Below are positions 14,301 to 26,700 of a stretch of 64,000 nt of DNA, piece after piece. The position numbers and the translations under genes were made by a program. The stretch lies in NCBI RefSeq assembly GCF_042242105.1, contig NC_092020.1, positions 17,080,788 through 17,144,787 on the forward strand, in the 5' to 3' direction. Position 1 is the stretch's first letter. Every line of letters begins with the position of its first letter. The notes beneath the pieces were generated by a model. It was not told the origin of the DNA. It was given only the letters and a program-made list of their open reading frames with translations, and searched no databases. This stretch comes from Pempheris klunzingeri. Its lineage: Eukaryota > Chordata > Actinopteri > Acropomatiformes > Pempheridae.

Positions 14301-15843
14301 GCTGAATGTAGCTCCTAACCGTGTATGTATGTTTCTGATAATCTCTGTTTTTAAAGGCACAGCAGCTCTGGAGGAAGACGCTCAGATACTGAGGGTGATT
14401 GAGGCGTACTGCACAGGAGCCAGCCTGCACCAGACCACCACAGGTGTGTGTTTGTGCAAGAACCATGGACAAATGTTTTTTTTAATGCCTTCTTGGATTG
14501 TACATCTTCAACACCTGATAAAGCCATCAATCAGGCTTTCCCATTAATTTGTGTGTGTGTGTGTGCAGCAGTGCGGAAAGAGTGTGTCCCTCAGGTGCTT
14601 CTGCCAGAGGAAGAGAAGATCATTGTGGAGGAGATGAAGAGCAATGGGCAGACAGTTATTGAGGAAAAGTAAGTGTATTATTACTGTGGAAAATGGGCTT
14701 TCATTTACTTGTTGTGTTATCAGTGACAAATCAGGCTTTGTCATTCTTTTTATTTGGATCCTGTAATTAGATCCAGAGATGTGATATTGATCCCACTTAG
14801 GCTATTGAGACATGAATCTTCACACATATGACATTGAATTTGAAGCCAGTATAACCTTGATACAGAAACGTGATGGCAAATGATTGTGTGATGATTATTT
14901 AAGGAGCAGAATGTTATGAATATTGTTTTTGCCAAACAAAACTTACTGTATTTTCTGTATATTTCCTCAAGGAGCCTGGTTGATGCAGTGTATGCTTTAA
15001 AGGACGAGGTTCATGAACTGAAAAAGGTGAGTGTGGCTTACTAACACAGTATATGTCGAAGCGTTTGCATCAGCAACCTGGTTTTGTGTCCTATTTCTTA
15101 TCGGTGCTGCTGCGCTCGTTGACATTTTTTGGGGGTCATGTGTGGTTGAATGTACTAGAGCCAAACCACTATCAATACAAGAGAATGGGGGAAATGTGAT
15201 TCTTTTCTTTTTTTCCCTCATTTATTTTTTCAACAGCATTTAAAAATGATTGAGGCCATTGCATTGTGCATTGACACAAAAAATAAAAGTAATTATCAAA
15301 ACTAAATAAATGACATTTCACCCCTTATGTTTATGTGCTATTAAGTATGTCATTACATTTACATTCAACCGTAACGCAATACTTTAATCATGAGAAGATT
15401 CCCAACGTCACCTAATCTTGAATGAAGATAAAATGTAGTTAGTTTAGTTTACAGATTTCCTGATCAATACGTGCTTCAAGTGATTTTATTTTGCAGAAAT
15501 AGAATAAAAAGTGAACTGAAATAAAGAAGTGGTTCCTTGAAGCTTTGCTGTAAATTCCTCAAAGCCCAAAAATTTATCATCTGGATATTGATGATAAACT
15601 TTTTCGGGCCCTTTCTTCAACCACAGTTGAAAGCCCACATCAGATCTACATTTGAGATTTTTGCCAGCAGAAACAGTCACACGGCCTTTTGAATACTGCC
15701 ACTGCTCATATGTTTTACAGGAGAATAAGTGGATGAAGCAGTTTCTGGAGGAAGAGCAGAAGTCTCGCAAAGAGCTGGAGAGAGTGGTTCGAAAACTGGC
15801 CAAGCAGAAGAATGATTGTGCTTGGGATGACAGCAGCCACTGA
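2338..15843 (+). CDS. arhgef6: Alpha-PIX / Rho guanine nucleotide exchange factor 6, 3' part (19 exons, N-terminal CH exons outside window)
   Basis: PIX proteins are Rac/Cdc42 exchange factors that bind PAK through an SH3 domain and GIT proteins through a C-terminal region. Exons with matching phase: 2338-2459, 2800-3001, 3493-3545, 4152-4246, 4365-4460, 5089-5211, 6777-6915, 7154-7213, 8367-8513, 10345-10431, 10592-10673, 11113-11228, 11423-11602, 12176-12196, 13847-13943, 14357-14443, 14569-14668, 14972-15026, 15721-15843, about 661 codons. Order: Ser-rich linker, SH3 (2806-2995, [19 protein letters not shown]), DH (4152 to about 8513), PH (to about 11200), Pro-rich [15 protein letters not shown]-binding [16 protein letters not shown], and a coiled coil ending [24 protein letters not shown] and RMSYIMK resemble alpha-PIX more than beta-PIX, and the cd40lg neighbour agrees. 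It lacks the beta-PIX TNL end. The 5' end is outside the window. ARHGEF7 is the alternative. Confidence 0.9.
9685..10230. mobile_element. Degenerate MITE-like repeat (hAT-type) in an arhgef6 intron
   Basis: The left edge reads tagggatacaccgatacc and the right edge contains aatactggtataag followed by ttgcatcaat. This is roughly the inverted, decayed counterpart of the left end. Sequences beginning 'agggatgcaccgatacc' with an inverted copy at the other end are a familiar non-autonomous DNA transposon type in fish genomes. No transposase frame is present. The element lies between the exons ending at 8513 and starting at 10345. The edges are approximate and the family name is inferred. Confidence 0.5.
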
Positions 15844-18800
15844 ATGTGTCCATACAATCATCCTCATCCTAGTGTGGCTTTGTGTGTATGGGTACATTCA
15901 TGTAAGCATGGTTAGGTAGGGGGAGGGGTCCAGGTGTGTGTGTGTGTGTGTGTGTGTGTGTATTTGTTTATCTGCCTATGTTGCGTCTCCATATTTCAAT
16001 CACACATAGTTGGACTCCCTTTCTGACAATGATGCCTGGAGTTTCTTCTCGTCTGTGTTGGAGTGCTGGAGCAAGATTTGACTTTTTGATGAGATCTTAA
16101 TCTGTCTTCCTGGTCCAGCCTCACTATGAGACTACAAATATGCCTCTTCATGACGCAGCTCAGCTAAACCAAGACTGATCAAGTGGGATGTTTCAAACTT
16201 TCTGCCTCTTAGCGATTGGCACTGTGAACACTCCACAGCAAATGGAACAACTTTGGACAAGGACAAGTTCTCTGCTGCTTCTTTTGCTTCAGTTGGAAAT
16301 AGAAAAGGAGTACGAAGCCATCAATGAGTGTTCTTTTGCAAGCACTTCTGCTACCAAGGGGACTGGTTTTCTTCCCTTCACATCGTGACTTTTTCGTCTT
16401 TGTCATATTTTATTAGTCACGATGACCCCCAGCTGGCAAATAGATTCATTGAGCTTTCATGAGTACGTGTGATTAGCATTTTTGTAACATTCTAGACATT
16501 CACATTACAAGTTCCAGGCCTTTTTGTAGGCGTTAAAGCAATTTGAACAGGTTAGCTCATCATGTAACATTCAGTTGTTTCCAAAAGCAGCCCATGACTG
16601 TCTAAAAACTATTTAAAAACTGCATGAATGTACAGTTTCTACAGTATGAATTCTGCATCAGAAATGTGATAATCAAGATATTCAGATATATAGTCCAAAG
16701 CTATCAGGGATGCAGCTGCATAATAGAATAGAAAAGGCTCAACTATGTATCATTTATTATATAGAGTATGCAAATAATGTCAAAGATGTCACCCCTGCTC
16801 TTCTTACTAAACTGTATTCAAGTATAATTTTAACATATTAATTATATAGCCTTGCTTTATTTTGGATTTTTTTTAAAAAAATATTCTTTATTTATTGTTC
16901 ACCCAAGAATTCAGTTGTGGTGTTAGCCTTATAGATAAAGTTTTCCTGCTTCTGCATCTCTCTGGATTATAATTAAACTAGACTGATGTGTAAAGGCAGA
17001 AAAAATATCCTTGTTCTAGCCAAGGGAAAATTACAAGAGAGGAAAAATGACCTAAATAATGAGTCTGACTTGAGAATTAGACGTTTGTCTTTGCACCCTC
17101 TGTGTTCTCCCAGCAGGTTCCTGCAGAGATGATTACAACAGTAAGAGGAAATAAATAGAGAGCGATTTAGTTGTGGGTGTAGAGTAGAGCTCAACTGTTT
17201 AAGTGCCTCCCGAAGGGGTCAATAAACTTCAAGAGAGTGTAAGACCAGACGGGGAATAAATGCATGATTTATATTGAAAGTGTCACAGGTGGTAGGTTGT
17301 AATATTTCAATAAGAATGACTCAAGCTACATGGGTATATATCGGGTCTGGAAAACATTACAGGGCTTTGCATGGTGTTTAAGATGCAGCCTCTTTCTTTA
17401 TAAGGACCCACCGCGGTACATTTCCTATGAGGTTGAGTGTATGCACTGTCAACACTGTTACTCTTGCGTCACTGCAGAGCAGCAGTGCATGCTATTGAAA
17501 TGCAATAAGTGACTGCTTTACTGACCGACCTCTTGGTTGGTCCCAGCATGGGAGGTCAGTTTTGGAGAAATTGCAATAATAATAAATGAAATAAATTTAT
17601 TAACCAAAAAAGGGCCAGACCATGTGGTTCAGCCACCACACAGTTAGGCTATTCATTATTTTCCAATCACCTTTCATTTAATCAAGTCTCTTGGTATTGA
17701 TGAATGTGTTAAGATCACTGATCAGGTTACCATTTCCATCACAAATGTAATAATATTGTAATACTGTACAATCCCTGTTTGGAAAAGCTGTTTTTGCATG
17801 CACCTCTTTACAGGGAGGTCAGAGCACTGTGCAGGGTACAATGCAGCACTGGTATATCTGCAGCAGGGTCTTGATAAAGGGCACTTCAGCAAGAAAAGAA
17901 TGCTTGCAGCGGTGCTGGAGCTGATATCTAATCGCTGTTCCTATTGGGACGCCCCTTTGACGGCCAGATTCTCTTCAGCATTACAGAGGCTCTGCTTCAT
18001 GTACAGATGTGTGACTCATCTTGCCGTCATGTCTTGCCGTTGATCTTCACATTGTTGCTGTTACTGTACTCTAAATAGTTTTCATTACGTACCACATACT
18101 GTAGTTTTCAATTCCTGGTAGCCTCAGTGAGCACTTACTGGTGGGAGGGGATTGAACTTTGGTTTCATCATGTTTATCTGAGTGATGTCTCCAGACCACT
18201 GTGTGTATTGTTTTTGAAAGGTTGTTCTATGCAATTATTGTTGTTGCAAGTATTGTCATGCTTTTTTTCTAGACACTCTGTACTTTGTGTTTGGTATGAT
18301 CAATCTTTTATTAAAAAATTAATATAATAAGTGGAGTTTAGCTCTTGACATCAATGTCTCCAAGTGAGAAATGGAAAACCACACAGCATAAACCATATGT
18401 TCCCCTTATTCATGCTGGAAAATCCACCAAGACAGGCTTTTCCATGCAGCATTCAGCACAAGTGTGGTTCAGGAATTTGTAGGTTGTTCAGATACGGTGG
18501 CAAGAAACCCTTCACAGGAGTGACTAGAATAGATGACATCCTGTGAGCGTGCGCCGCCTCTGTATCTATGTACACTTTCACAGAGATTCACACTTTCCAT
18601 GCTGTTCGGCTCCGCCACAATAGTGCATGTGAACCACGCCGGGAGGTTTTGTAATTTCTGAACTTGCTTGTGGATTTGCAATGCGTTTTGCTCTTGATGG
18701 GTTGATGGGTAGAACAGTTTTACATTACTCACCAAGTGTTTTTAAAACTATATATTAGTCACCAGGCTGGTTGAAGTTTTAGTTGTAACTCAAACCTATA

Positions 18801-20238
18801 AGTACACTGGTGTAGGTGTATCCAGTGATTAAATTAAAAACCATTTAATTGTACACGTGCATCTTAACAGGATAGTTACAGCAGTTTTTCATGTTATATA
18901 ATTTATTACAAATCCTGAACACTTGATAGGGATTATCATATTTCAAACCATGAAGCAGTATTCAAGTTTTTTGAATGCTTTTCTGCCTTTTAGGACCCGT
19001 TGGACTGAATAGAATTTTATACAGAAAGAAATCAGTTGTCTGATCCATCATAGCGAATGCTACTTCTACAATCCTTTGTGTCAAAGAATTATTAACAACA
19101 TAAGGTAGTGCCTATAGACTAAATCAATCTGAATTCAAATTGTTGTCACTACATGCCAATAAAGGGCAGAAATGAAAGCGTTTGAGTTTACTGTGATGGA
19201 TTATGCAATGTGATAGAATCAATGGCTGCCTGGAGAGAAGGAAAAAAGTACAAAAGTTGAAAGTCTGCACCTTGGTTTTTACATGTACATGTTACATGTA
19301 TATGACTTGTGTTTAAGAAGTTATTTAACGTGGGGTCCTTGTGCGGTCCCCAAATAATCTGATGTTGACATTGAGCTCCCCGCAAAGATGGACTTTCCTA
19401 TACCACTGAAAACAACATCCAGCCATGTGGTGGTGAACTACACCTTAAGTGGTCTTTTTTCTTGTGGCTCAGCAACATGAGAGAAGGCATATTTACAATG
19501 TGGTTTCTTGTGTCCTAGAAATTGAAAACCATAGCGGTACAGACTGAGCTAGAGTGCAAAATGCAGCAGGGCTTGCGCTTTACAGCAATTATGATGGAAG
19601 TTTGATTTCCAAGTAGCCTGTGAATGTGTATTTGTAAGAGTAGTGGTGGTTCAACAAACTTTGCTGTGTTAACAATAGTGATGAATGTGGATATTTTTGT
19701 AGAACTTCTATAAATTCAGCTGATCATCTGTTAGTAATTCTGATTTATCAAGCATTGAAATTAAAACTAATCAATTAATTAAAATTAGTATTTTCACGTT
19801 ACATTCACATAGGTGTGTAACCCAACACTAAAAAACATGAAATGTATGATGTTTTAGTCTAATGTGTGTATCTCTTCTATTTCTAACTAACTGTTGAGAC
19901 AGATGGAGATACAAGAAACAGTGAGAGGAGAGGGAATATTAAATATCAAAGTTTCATTTCACAGCCACACAACCTCATTTACATCAATAAATACAGAGCA
20001 GCCATTAGCAATACTGCCACGGCATTACCTCAAAATAACAAAACATCAATCTGACTTAATAAATTATAGTTTAACATATATAGTTTGTACTCTTTGTCTC
20101 TGAAATCCATGAAAAAGATCAGAAACTATTAGTTTGATTATTGATCCAGTCTATTTAACAGTGTTCTTTATAACTCCCATCCATTTAATGAATTCCCAAT
20201 CGTCAGCATAGGTCCATGCATGAACTCATAGAGGAGCC
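15844..20238. other. arhgef6 3' UTR and intergenic region between convergent arhgef6 and cd40lg
   Basis: The arhgef6 stop is at 15841-15843. It is followed by 3' UTR containing a (GT)n run (about 15932-15961). Candidate polyadenylation hexamers on the plus strand include AATAAA at 17221-17226 and ATTAAA near 18310; I cannot tell which is used. On the minus strand ATTAAA at 20184-20189 could serve cd40lg. No further gene is evident, and the small open frames show no recognisable domain. Confidence 0.55.
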
Positions 20239-21840
20239 CTACAGTTTGTACATCCCAAAGGTTGTGGCTCCTTCATCGTAATTCACCAGTGAAAGGTCTT
20301 GTACCCAGACACTGAGCAGGTTTCCTTTCTCCAGTGTCATCACATCTCCCTGCATGGCTGTGCACAGGTGAGGGATCGACGCAGACCCGCTGTGGCTGTC
20401 TAGATGGCAGAAGGCCTGCATCACAGTCTTCTCCTCTCCTGACTCGTTCTTCTTCAGCTTGACAATGGCTGCCAGCGGGCGCACAGAGTCGCCCCTGGAG
20501 AAGGTCACCCTGGAGTAGACATAGTAATCACCAGACTCCAGGATAGTCAACCAACTTTTCTGGTAGTAGTTGACGTTCCTATGAATTGAGTGGCCCACAT
20601 CCCACTGGAAATAACCCGCTGGAGAGACAAATGGAGAAATTTTTTTAATATTTTTGAGACTGCTTTTACTCATTGCTTTTGGTACATTTTGGTTACTTGT
20701 TATTGTGTATGTGTGTGTGTTTTTAAATTGTCATTCTCTTACATGTAGATTTCTGTGTTGGCTGCCGTGGTCGCGCAACTACCATGCGTGCCAAGGCTCT
20801 GTAGGAAGTCTCCTGCTTTCCTGAGGAGTGAGCAGCAACTGGAGAAAAGAAAAAAATCATCTGGTTAAAGACATTGTTGAGATTGGATTTTTGTATGCAA
20901 CTTAATGTATGTATAAAATTACTTTCAGGAAGAAAATAATAAAAAGTGTTTACCTTTTCCTTCAGCTGCGGAAGAGTTTTCCTGTAGGAATGAAAACATG
21001 GAACATCAGAAACCGGTTTTACTAATGTTGAATGTAGATTTTCTTATGATCTTATTATATATGTATATTTATTATTAAATATCTTTCAATCATAAAATGC
21101 TCATCTCTCAACAAGACACACTGTGCTGTGAAAATCACACCTCAGTTGTTTGTTCAACAGCATTTCCTGTGCTTTAAGCGCAGTTTCATTGACCTGACCG
21201 ATTTCCACACGTGTGAACAGTCACAAGAATTAAACATAGATTTTGACACCCATATGCCCATGTGCAGTGCAGTATAAATTTGCAACATGTTTAAGAATGA
21301 AGCTGAAATGATTTGGCAATGAAACTCAAAGATCTGTTTTCTTTTTTCACAAAATTAAAACTTCATTTTCAAGTTTATTAATAGTTGAAGCGTATTTAAA
21401 ACAGCAATATGACTTTTTTCTTGAAGCCATCACTTCTATTCAGTAGGTGAAGAGTAATAATAATATAATAATAATAATAATAATAATAATATAATGATAT
21501 TAAAAATAATATTTTAACTTGTAATGGTTTGGAAGGTTACTGTGTAATAACTGTGAAAATATATGCAACAGTACCACCAACTATTAGAACATTTAACTCC
21601 ACTCAGTGTAAATTCTCATAAAAAAGAAAAAGTTTTTACCAAGGTGCCACGCTGGTACAGAAAGATGAATGCTCCAACCGACAGGAATAAATGTAGCAAC
21701 GCTACACCAACCAAAAACCAGATGACAGACTTGCTGTGGCCTTGTGATGGAAGTTGACCCGGGATAAGGACCGGGTGGGACCTGTTGAGGCGCGGAGGTA
21801 CAGGTGGTGGAGCCAGGCTGGTCTGGTAAGTGTTGATCAT
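20239..21840 (-). CDS. cd40lg: CD40 ligand (TNF superfamily member 5), four exons, 234 aa
   Basis: CD40L is a type II membrane trimer on activated T cells that engages CD40 on B cells and antigen-presenting cells. Minus-strand exons with consistent phase: 21640-21840, 20954-20981, 20743-20838, 20239-20618. The N-terminus MINTYQTS resembles mammalian MIETYNQTS. A Pro-rich cytosolic tail (APPPVPPR) precedes a membrane segment at about residues 39-61. The stalk is short. The TNF homology domain contains SGYFQWDVG, DYYVYSRVTF and the terminal FGMYKL (human FGLLKL). Two cysteines, in MQAFCH and HLCTAMQ, correspond to the THD disulfide. At 234 aa it is shorter than human CD40L (261), mainly in the stalk. 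Its tail-to-tail position with arhgef6 matches the human order. Another TNFSF member is possible but unlikely given the synteny and the two ends. Confidence 0.88.
21455..21498. repeat. (AAT)n microsatellite in cd40lg intron 1
   Basis: A run of AAT/ATA triplets with a few interruptions lies between cd40lg exons 1 and 2, about 140 bases downstream of the exon 1 donor in gene orientation. Such runs are usually length-polymorphic. I see no coding role. Confidence 0.85.
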
Positions 21841-23775
21841 GGTGGACAGGAGTAGTGAAACCTAGAGAGGCCCGGTGTCTGTGACACCCCCTGTACTTCT
21901 GAACTACTACTCTCTCAAGCAACTGAGTTTTTCTCTTGTTACTTCCTGGAAGCTCTGAACTCTTCAACATGCAGATCTGTGGAGATGTAACCTTTTGTGA
22001 CTACACCTGTGTGTGTGTTCTTTCTGTGTGTGCGTGTGTGTGTGTTCTTTCTGTGTGTATGTGTGCATGCACTTTTAGATATGTGTCCCCAAATGCCACA
22101 CAATGCCATGTGTACTACATGTGCCATGTAGTACTCGATGAATGTAATATGACATACAGTACCGTATTTGCATTTAAAGTAGGCAAGTTAACACAGAGCA
22201 TACCCAAAGGATTATGTATAGAGCGTTCATTGGTATTTTCACACAGTTTTGAGCAGCAAATAGATGTGATTTAAGGAGTCATACATAATGACTTAGTGAC
22301 CACTAAAGACAAGATGACTGTGTGACCACAGGGACTATGCAGTAGAAAAACAGCCAAGGAGTCTTTTTTTTCACAATATTGGTTTGATTATTGCAGTTAT
22401 GCTACATATGGAATACAAATGGGAGATTTTTTAACAGGTATGCAATGACCTAATTACAGCTTAATGTAACCCGCTGAATTCAGTTGGCTTGAAAGAGTTT
22501 ATTCAGATACACGACAAGGTCGTCTGTCTTTGATTACAACCACAGTGTAAGTGATTTCTGCTTGGTTGTGGTGGCACTCCGGAATGAGATCCACTGATGT
22601 TTTTCGTTGTATCCACACAGCCTGTTTAGGCTAATCTGAATTTCTTTTTATGTAGCATACTCACGTAGTTGGTCACAGGGTGCTCCAGAAAAGCACACTG
22701 CAACTTGATTTTATGCAACCATGTCGTTGGCAGATGATGGTTTGTCTGAGGTTGCCGAATAAGTCGTTTGTCAATTCTTCACTTCACTTCACTTCTCACT
22801 CTTCACTTCTTTCAACATAAATTCAAAACAAAGATTTAACAAAACTAAAATATTATATGTATTTAGGTATACAGCATGTATGGACACTGCAGATGTAAAT
22901 TTTGTGTTTGACCTAGGCATTTTTGCAACACCTCATTGCTTCCCCTGCTGGTTAAAAATGTTGCCAACTGTAAAAATACAAATACACAGTATTTACATGT
23001 ACAGATATAAATACACTGAATGTATTAAACGTCTTATGTTGATAACAAATCTCAGAATCCTGTTAAAAGTAGTTTCTACTTTATTGTTTTAACTTTTGCC
23101 TGTGGGGCCAGACAACATGTGATCATTTCATTAATTGTATAAAGTTATGGTCTTACAATCATTGTATCAGTATCTCTGTGTGTTAAATTAAGATTATGCA
23201 ATATTATATTGTATAATAATTATGTTGCTATTGAATTTAACACTTTGTTCGCTGCAGCTGCTCTTAATTGTTAGAAAAATAAGAGATCAAACAGGATGAT
23301 TCTTCAAAGTAAAAAAAAAAGCATCTATAGATGGTTTTCTTTTAGGTCAAACCGATAAATGGGGTGAATATTATCTATATGTAAACCAAGACAAACATTC
23401 ACTGATTTATAATTTTTTTTTATGCATCTGGGTGTACAGAGGACTGCATTAACTTGAACGAACTTGTAGTAAACACAAATACATGCATTTATTTTCAGAA
23501 CCTGTATGTTGACACTTGAATATACTGAAATTCAGCATAGGACCAAATTAAATATACATTAAAGGATAGGCTGAACAACATGGCACTGAGTTTACATTCA
23601 AATATTAAAGAGCTGACATTCATCTTTACATGTAAAATCAATAGAAGAGTATTGGGGGGAAATACAATATAGAATAGAAATAGAACTTGTGTCTTGTAGT
23701 TGCACTTTGGATTCTGGACACAATGATGAAAAAAAAACACATTTTAACTTTCACAGTCTGTCTGATGAAAAGCTC
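21841..23775. other. Intergenic region between cd40lg and the opsin
   Basis: It contains the cd40lg upstream region (minus strand) and the 3' flank of the opsin gene. A short GT-rich imperfect tandem (two units of about 28 bases, near 22009-22065) sits about 170 bases upstream of the cd40lg start. On the minus strand an AATAAA at 23488-23493 is a candidate opsin polyadenylation signal. I see no exon or domain in it. Confidence 0.5.
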
Positions 23776-26700
23776 TTACAGAGTGTAGTGGACAACAAGA
23801 GTGTGGCGCTCATTGTGCTGGCTACAGAGGGCAGCACTTCTGGGGCTGCTGAGGGTCTGACGTTGTAAAGAGCTGAGAGAGGCTTGTCTGTGCATATGGA
23901 AGAAACCAGAGAACTGTGTCCTCAAAGTTGGGTTCTCCTCTCCTTGAACAGAGTGGGGTTCCCCGCTGCACTTCATGAAGGCCACAAAGCATCTGTAAAA
24001 CTGTGTAAAAGCACAAAAGAGTATGATGAGCAGTCTTTCAGTAGGACCACACAGCACCTGGCTCATATACAGCACAGGGGAAAGAGATTTCCATTCATAG
24101 CATACTTCAGTTTAGTATTATTCTGGGTCATCATTCATCACCACCCCACCCTCTGCTCGCACCTGGTTGTTGAAGAACACGTAGATGACGGGGTTGACAA
24201 CAGTGCTGAACTTGGCCAGGATGGAGGGAACCACACTAGCCATGGGACTCACCAGTCCCGACCTACCGAAGGTAGCCATCAGCGCCATGATGCCGTAAGG
24301 CATCCAGCACAGCATGTAGCAGGACACCATGGACAACACCATTACCAAAATGTGCTGCTCTCTGCGCTGAGCTGCCAGCAGATTGATCTTTCCCACCTGG
24401 GGTGATGAAAGAGGATGAGAGGAAGAGGTGCAGAGGTTACACCTGTCTCGACTATAATGTTTCCAAATGTTGCTGTAGTTAAAGAACATAAATCCTGTAA
24501 TTTGCAACAGAGACTCTCTGAGGGTTGCAGGTGGAGTCAGATGGGCTATGGGAAAGGTACTGTAGATGAGGTAGGTTTTTCATGCATCTCCCACATACCT
24601 TACTGTGTTTTTATTTTGATTTCCTGTGCCATTATTTGTTTTATCCAATCCCCGAGTTTGTCCTGTCACTGGTTACTTAAACTACTATGTGTGGTAGGTA
24701 GACATTTCTGTCTTTAGTGCCATCCAGTGGTGGTATTAAAAGAAGGCAATCTGACATGCAGCAACATGCAGCCATCCAGTGGTGGTATTAAAAAAAGACA
24801 ATCTGACATGCAGCAATGTGTGTCGATTCACTCCTTCCCCGTTGATCAAACCTCCGTACACTGAGAAGAGTTAATGGGCTGCTGAAAGCAACCCATACAG
24901 GTAGCATTATTCACTGAGATTACTTCATTTTTCCATGAACAAAAACTTAACTGAAAGGAGTCATCATCAATGACGCACATTCAATTCAGTCTTCTTAGAC
25001 TCACTTCAGCAAATTCCATTTGCCCATAAAGGCTGTGAGATGTCTATTAAATAAAGCTGAAACTATTAACACAACTCAATGCAATTTAGTGCTGCTCCTC
25101 CATAACGCAGTGGATCTAAAACCACATAGATTGAAAAAAGAATGGTCAAAATCGAAGACCAAGATATCCTGACTTCCTGTTATGAATGTGCCTCCACAAC
25201 TAGGTTAAGAAAAAATAGCCCTGGTGACGTTCACAGTATTTCACTTTTACAAACTACCTCTACAAGTTAACTGAATTTGATAATCAGTGGGGTGCCCCTT
25301 AATACACATGACTCTTGACTCATGTCTCTTGACATCACATCTGTCCTGCTGGTTGCTCCTGATGCACTGAAGTGCGTAGCTGTGGGCTAAAATTAGCTCA
25401 GATATATCCTAAGCCAAGAGGTTATAGAGGTGCCTCGTCTGTGGTGCTTGCCACCTCCTCCGTATTGATTTCCTACCGCTGTGGTCACCATCTTGTAATG
25501 TGTGATTACCACTGTTATGCTAAACATGGTGCCTCATGAATAATAGTCTGCATAATGAAGGAGACCCTCCTGGAGAGAAAATCCTGACTTTTCTGTCAAA
25601 TTACTGCACATATCTCACACACTCAATTATACTTCACCCTGTAAGACTAGTATCATAACATCTGTTGCTCTGTCTCCTCAATCCTCTATCATGTATTAAA
25701 CATTCTGACAATGTTCAATCAGCAGTGGTTTTTGCATGGCTAAACTTTTGTTCTGTTTTGAATATTACCCACAGAAGAAGTATCACAGCTAGATCACACT
25801 AGCAACTGACTTTGCATAGGAAAGCTTAATAAATAATCCTGTCTTATCTCAGTAGAGAGACTAAATATGAAAGATAGACAGGCAGCTGAAAAGTTTGCTA
25901 CAATAAATAAATAGATTTCCTTTTTTCAACTGAGTTTTTTTGTTAGTAATGTGTCAAGCGTCCAATTCAGCAAGATTCAATTACAGAACAGGAAAATGTA
26001 AAAATATGTGTGTGTTCATAGAAGAAGCTTGATAGACAGCGCCATGAGTGGAATTGAAATGTGATATTGTCATGCGGAGAAGAAAAAAAAATCCAAGCTT
26101 GAGCCACACTGATGCTCTTGATATACAGTAAATGTCATCTCTCCCTCTGACATGTCAATTTAAGCCACCTCTGAGAAGCCAGCAGAAGGCTCTGCAGACT
26201 GATTGCTCAGTTTCTAAGAAAAGCTTAAGGCGGGGCTCTCAGTTGGAGGGCGACTGGTGCGTGTGGCTGAGCCCTCGTTCACCAGCATAGTAATCAAGTC
26301 TGCGAAGCCCTAAGCGGCTCTGGCTCCCTCGGGTACACAGAGTTTAAAGAAAAAAATAGAGCTACTTAAAGAATATCATGTATCCAATAGTAACAGGTTG
26401 CTTCTACAATCTAAAAATATCTTTGGGGTGATTCACTGATGGGAGTAACTGCAACATAGTGCATGGAGGGAACCAACACCAACAGGAACCCTTAATTATC
26501 AATTATTTGTGTGACAGGCAGGTTTATGTAAGCCAGAGATGAGTCACTGGAGACTGAGAGGGGGTCGTTGCCCTCGAGAACACAGCCAGCCTCGAATACA
26601 CCCCACAACATCCCTTGAAGAAATTGCCCCTAATTCCTTCTCCTGCTGGATAAACTGATTGTACGATTGTAGCCACAGAGTTGAGGCTTAGATTATCTGA

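Noticed and set aside
2338-15843. beta-PIX (ARHGEF7) as the identity
   Set aside because: Several phrases ([19 protein letters not shown]) and the cd40lg neighbour favour ARHGEF6, and the beta-PIX C-terminal PDZ ligand is absent.
23884-24405. A 173-codon plus-strand open frame
   Set aside because: It is antisense to opsin exons 3 and 4, which carry TM6, the retinal Lys and NPxxY. The plus-strand translation has no domain.
26210-26350. GC-richer block in the opsin intron that looked like a tRNA-derived SINE head
   Set aside because: I could not find convincing A and B boxes or a cloverleaf, so no RNA gene is claimed.
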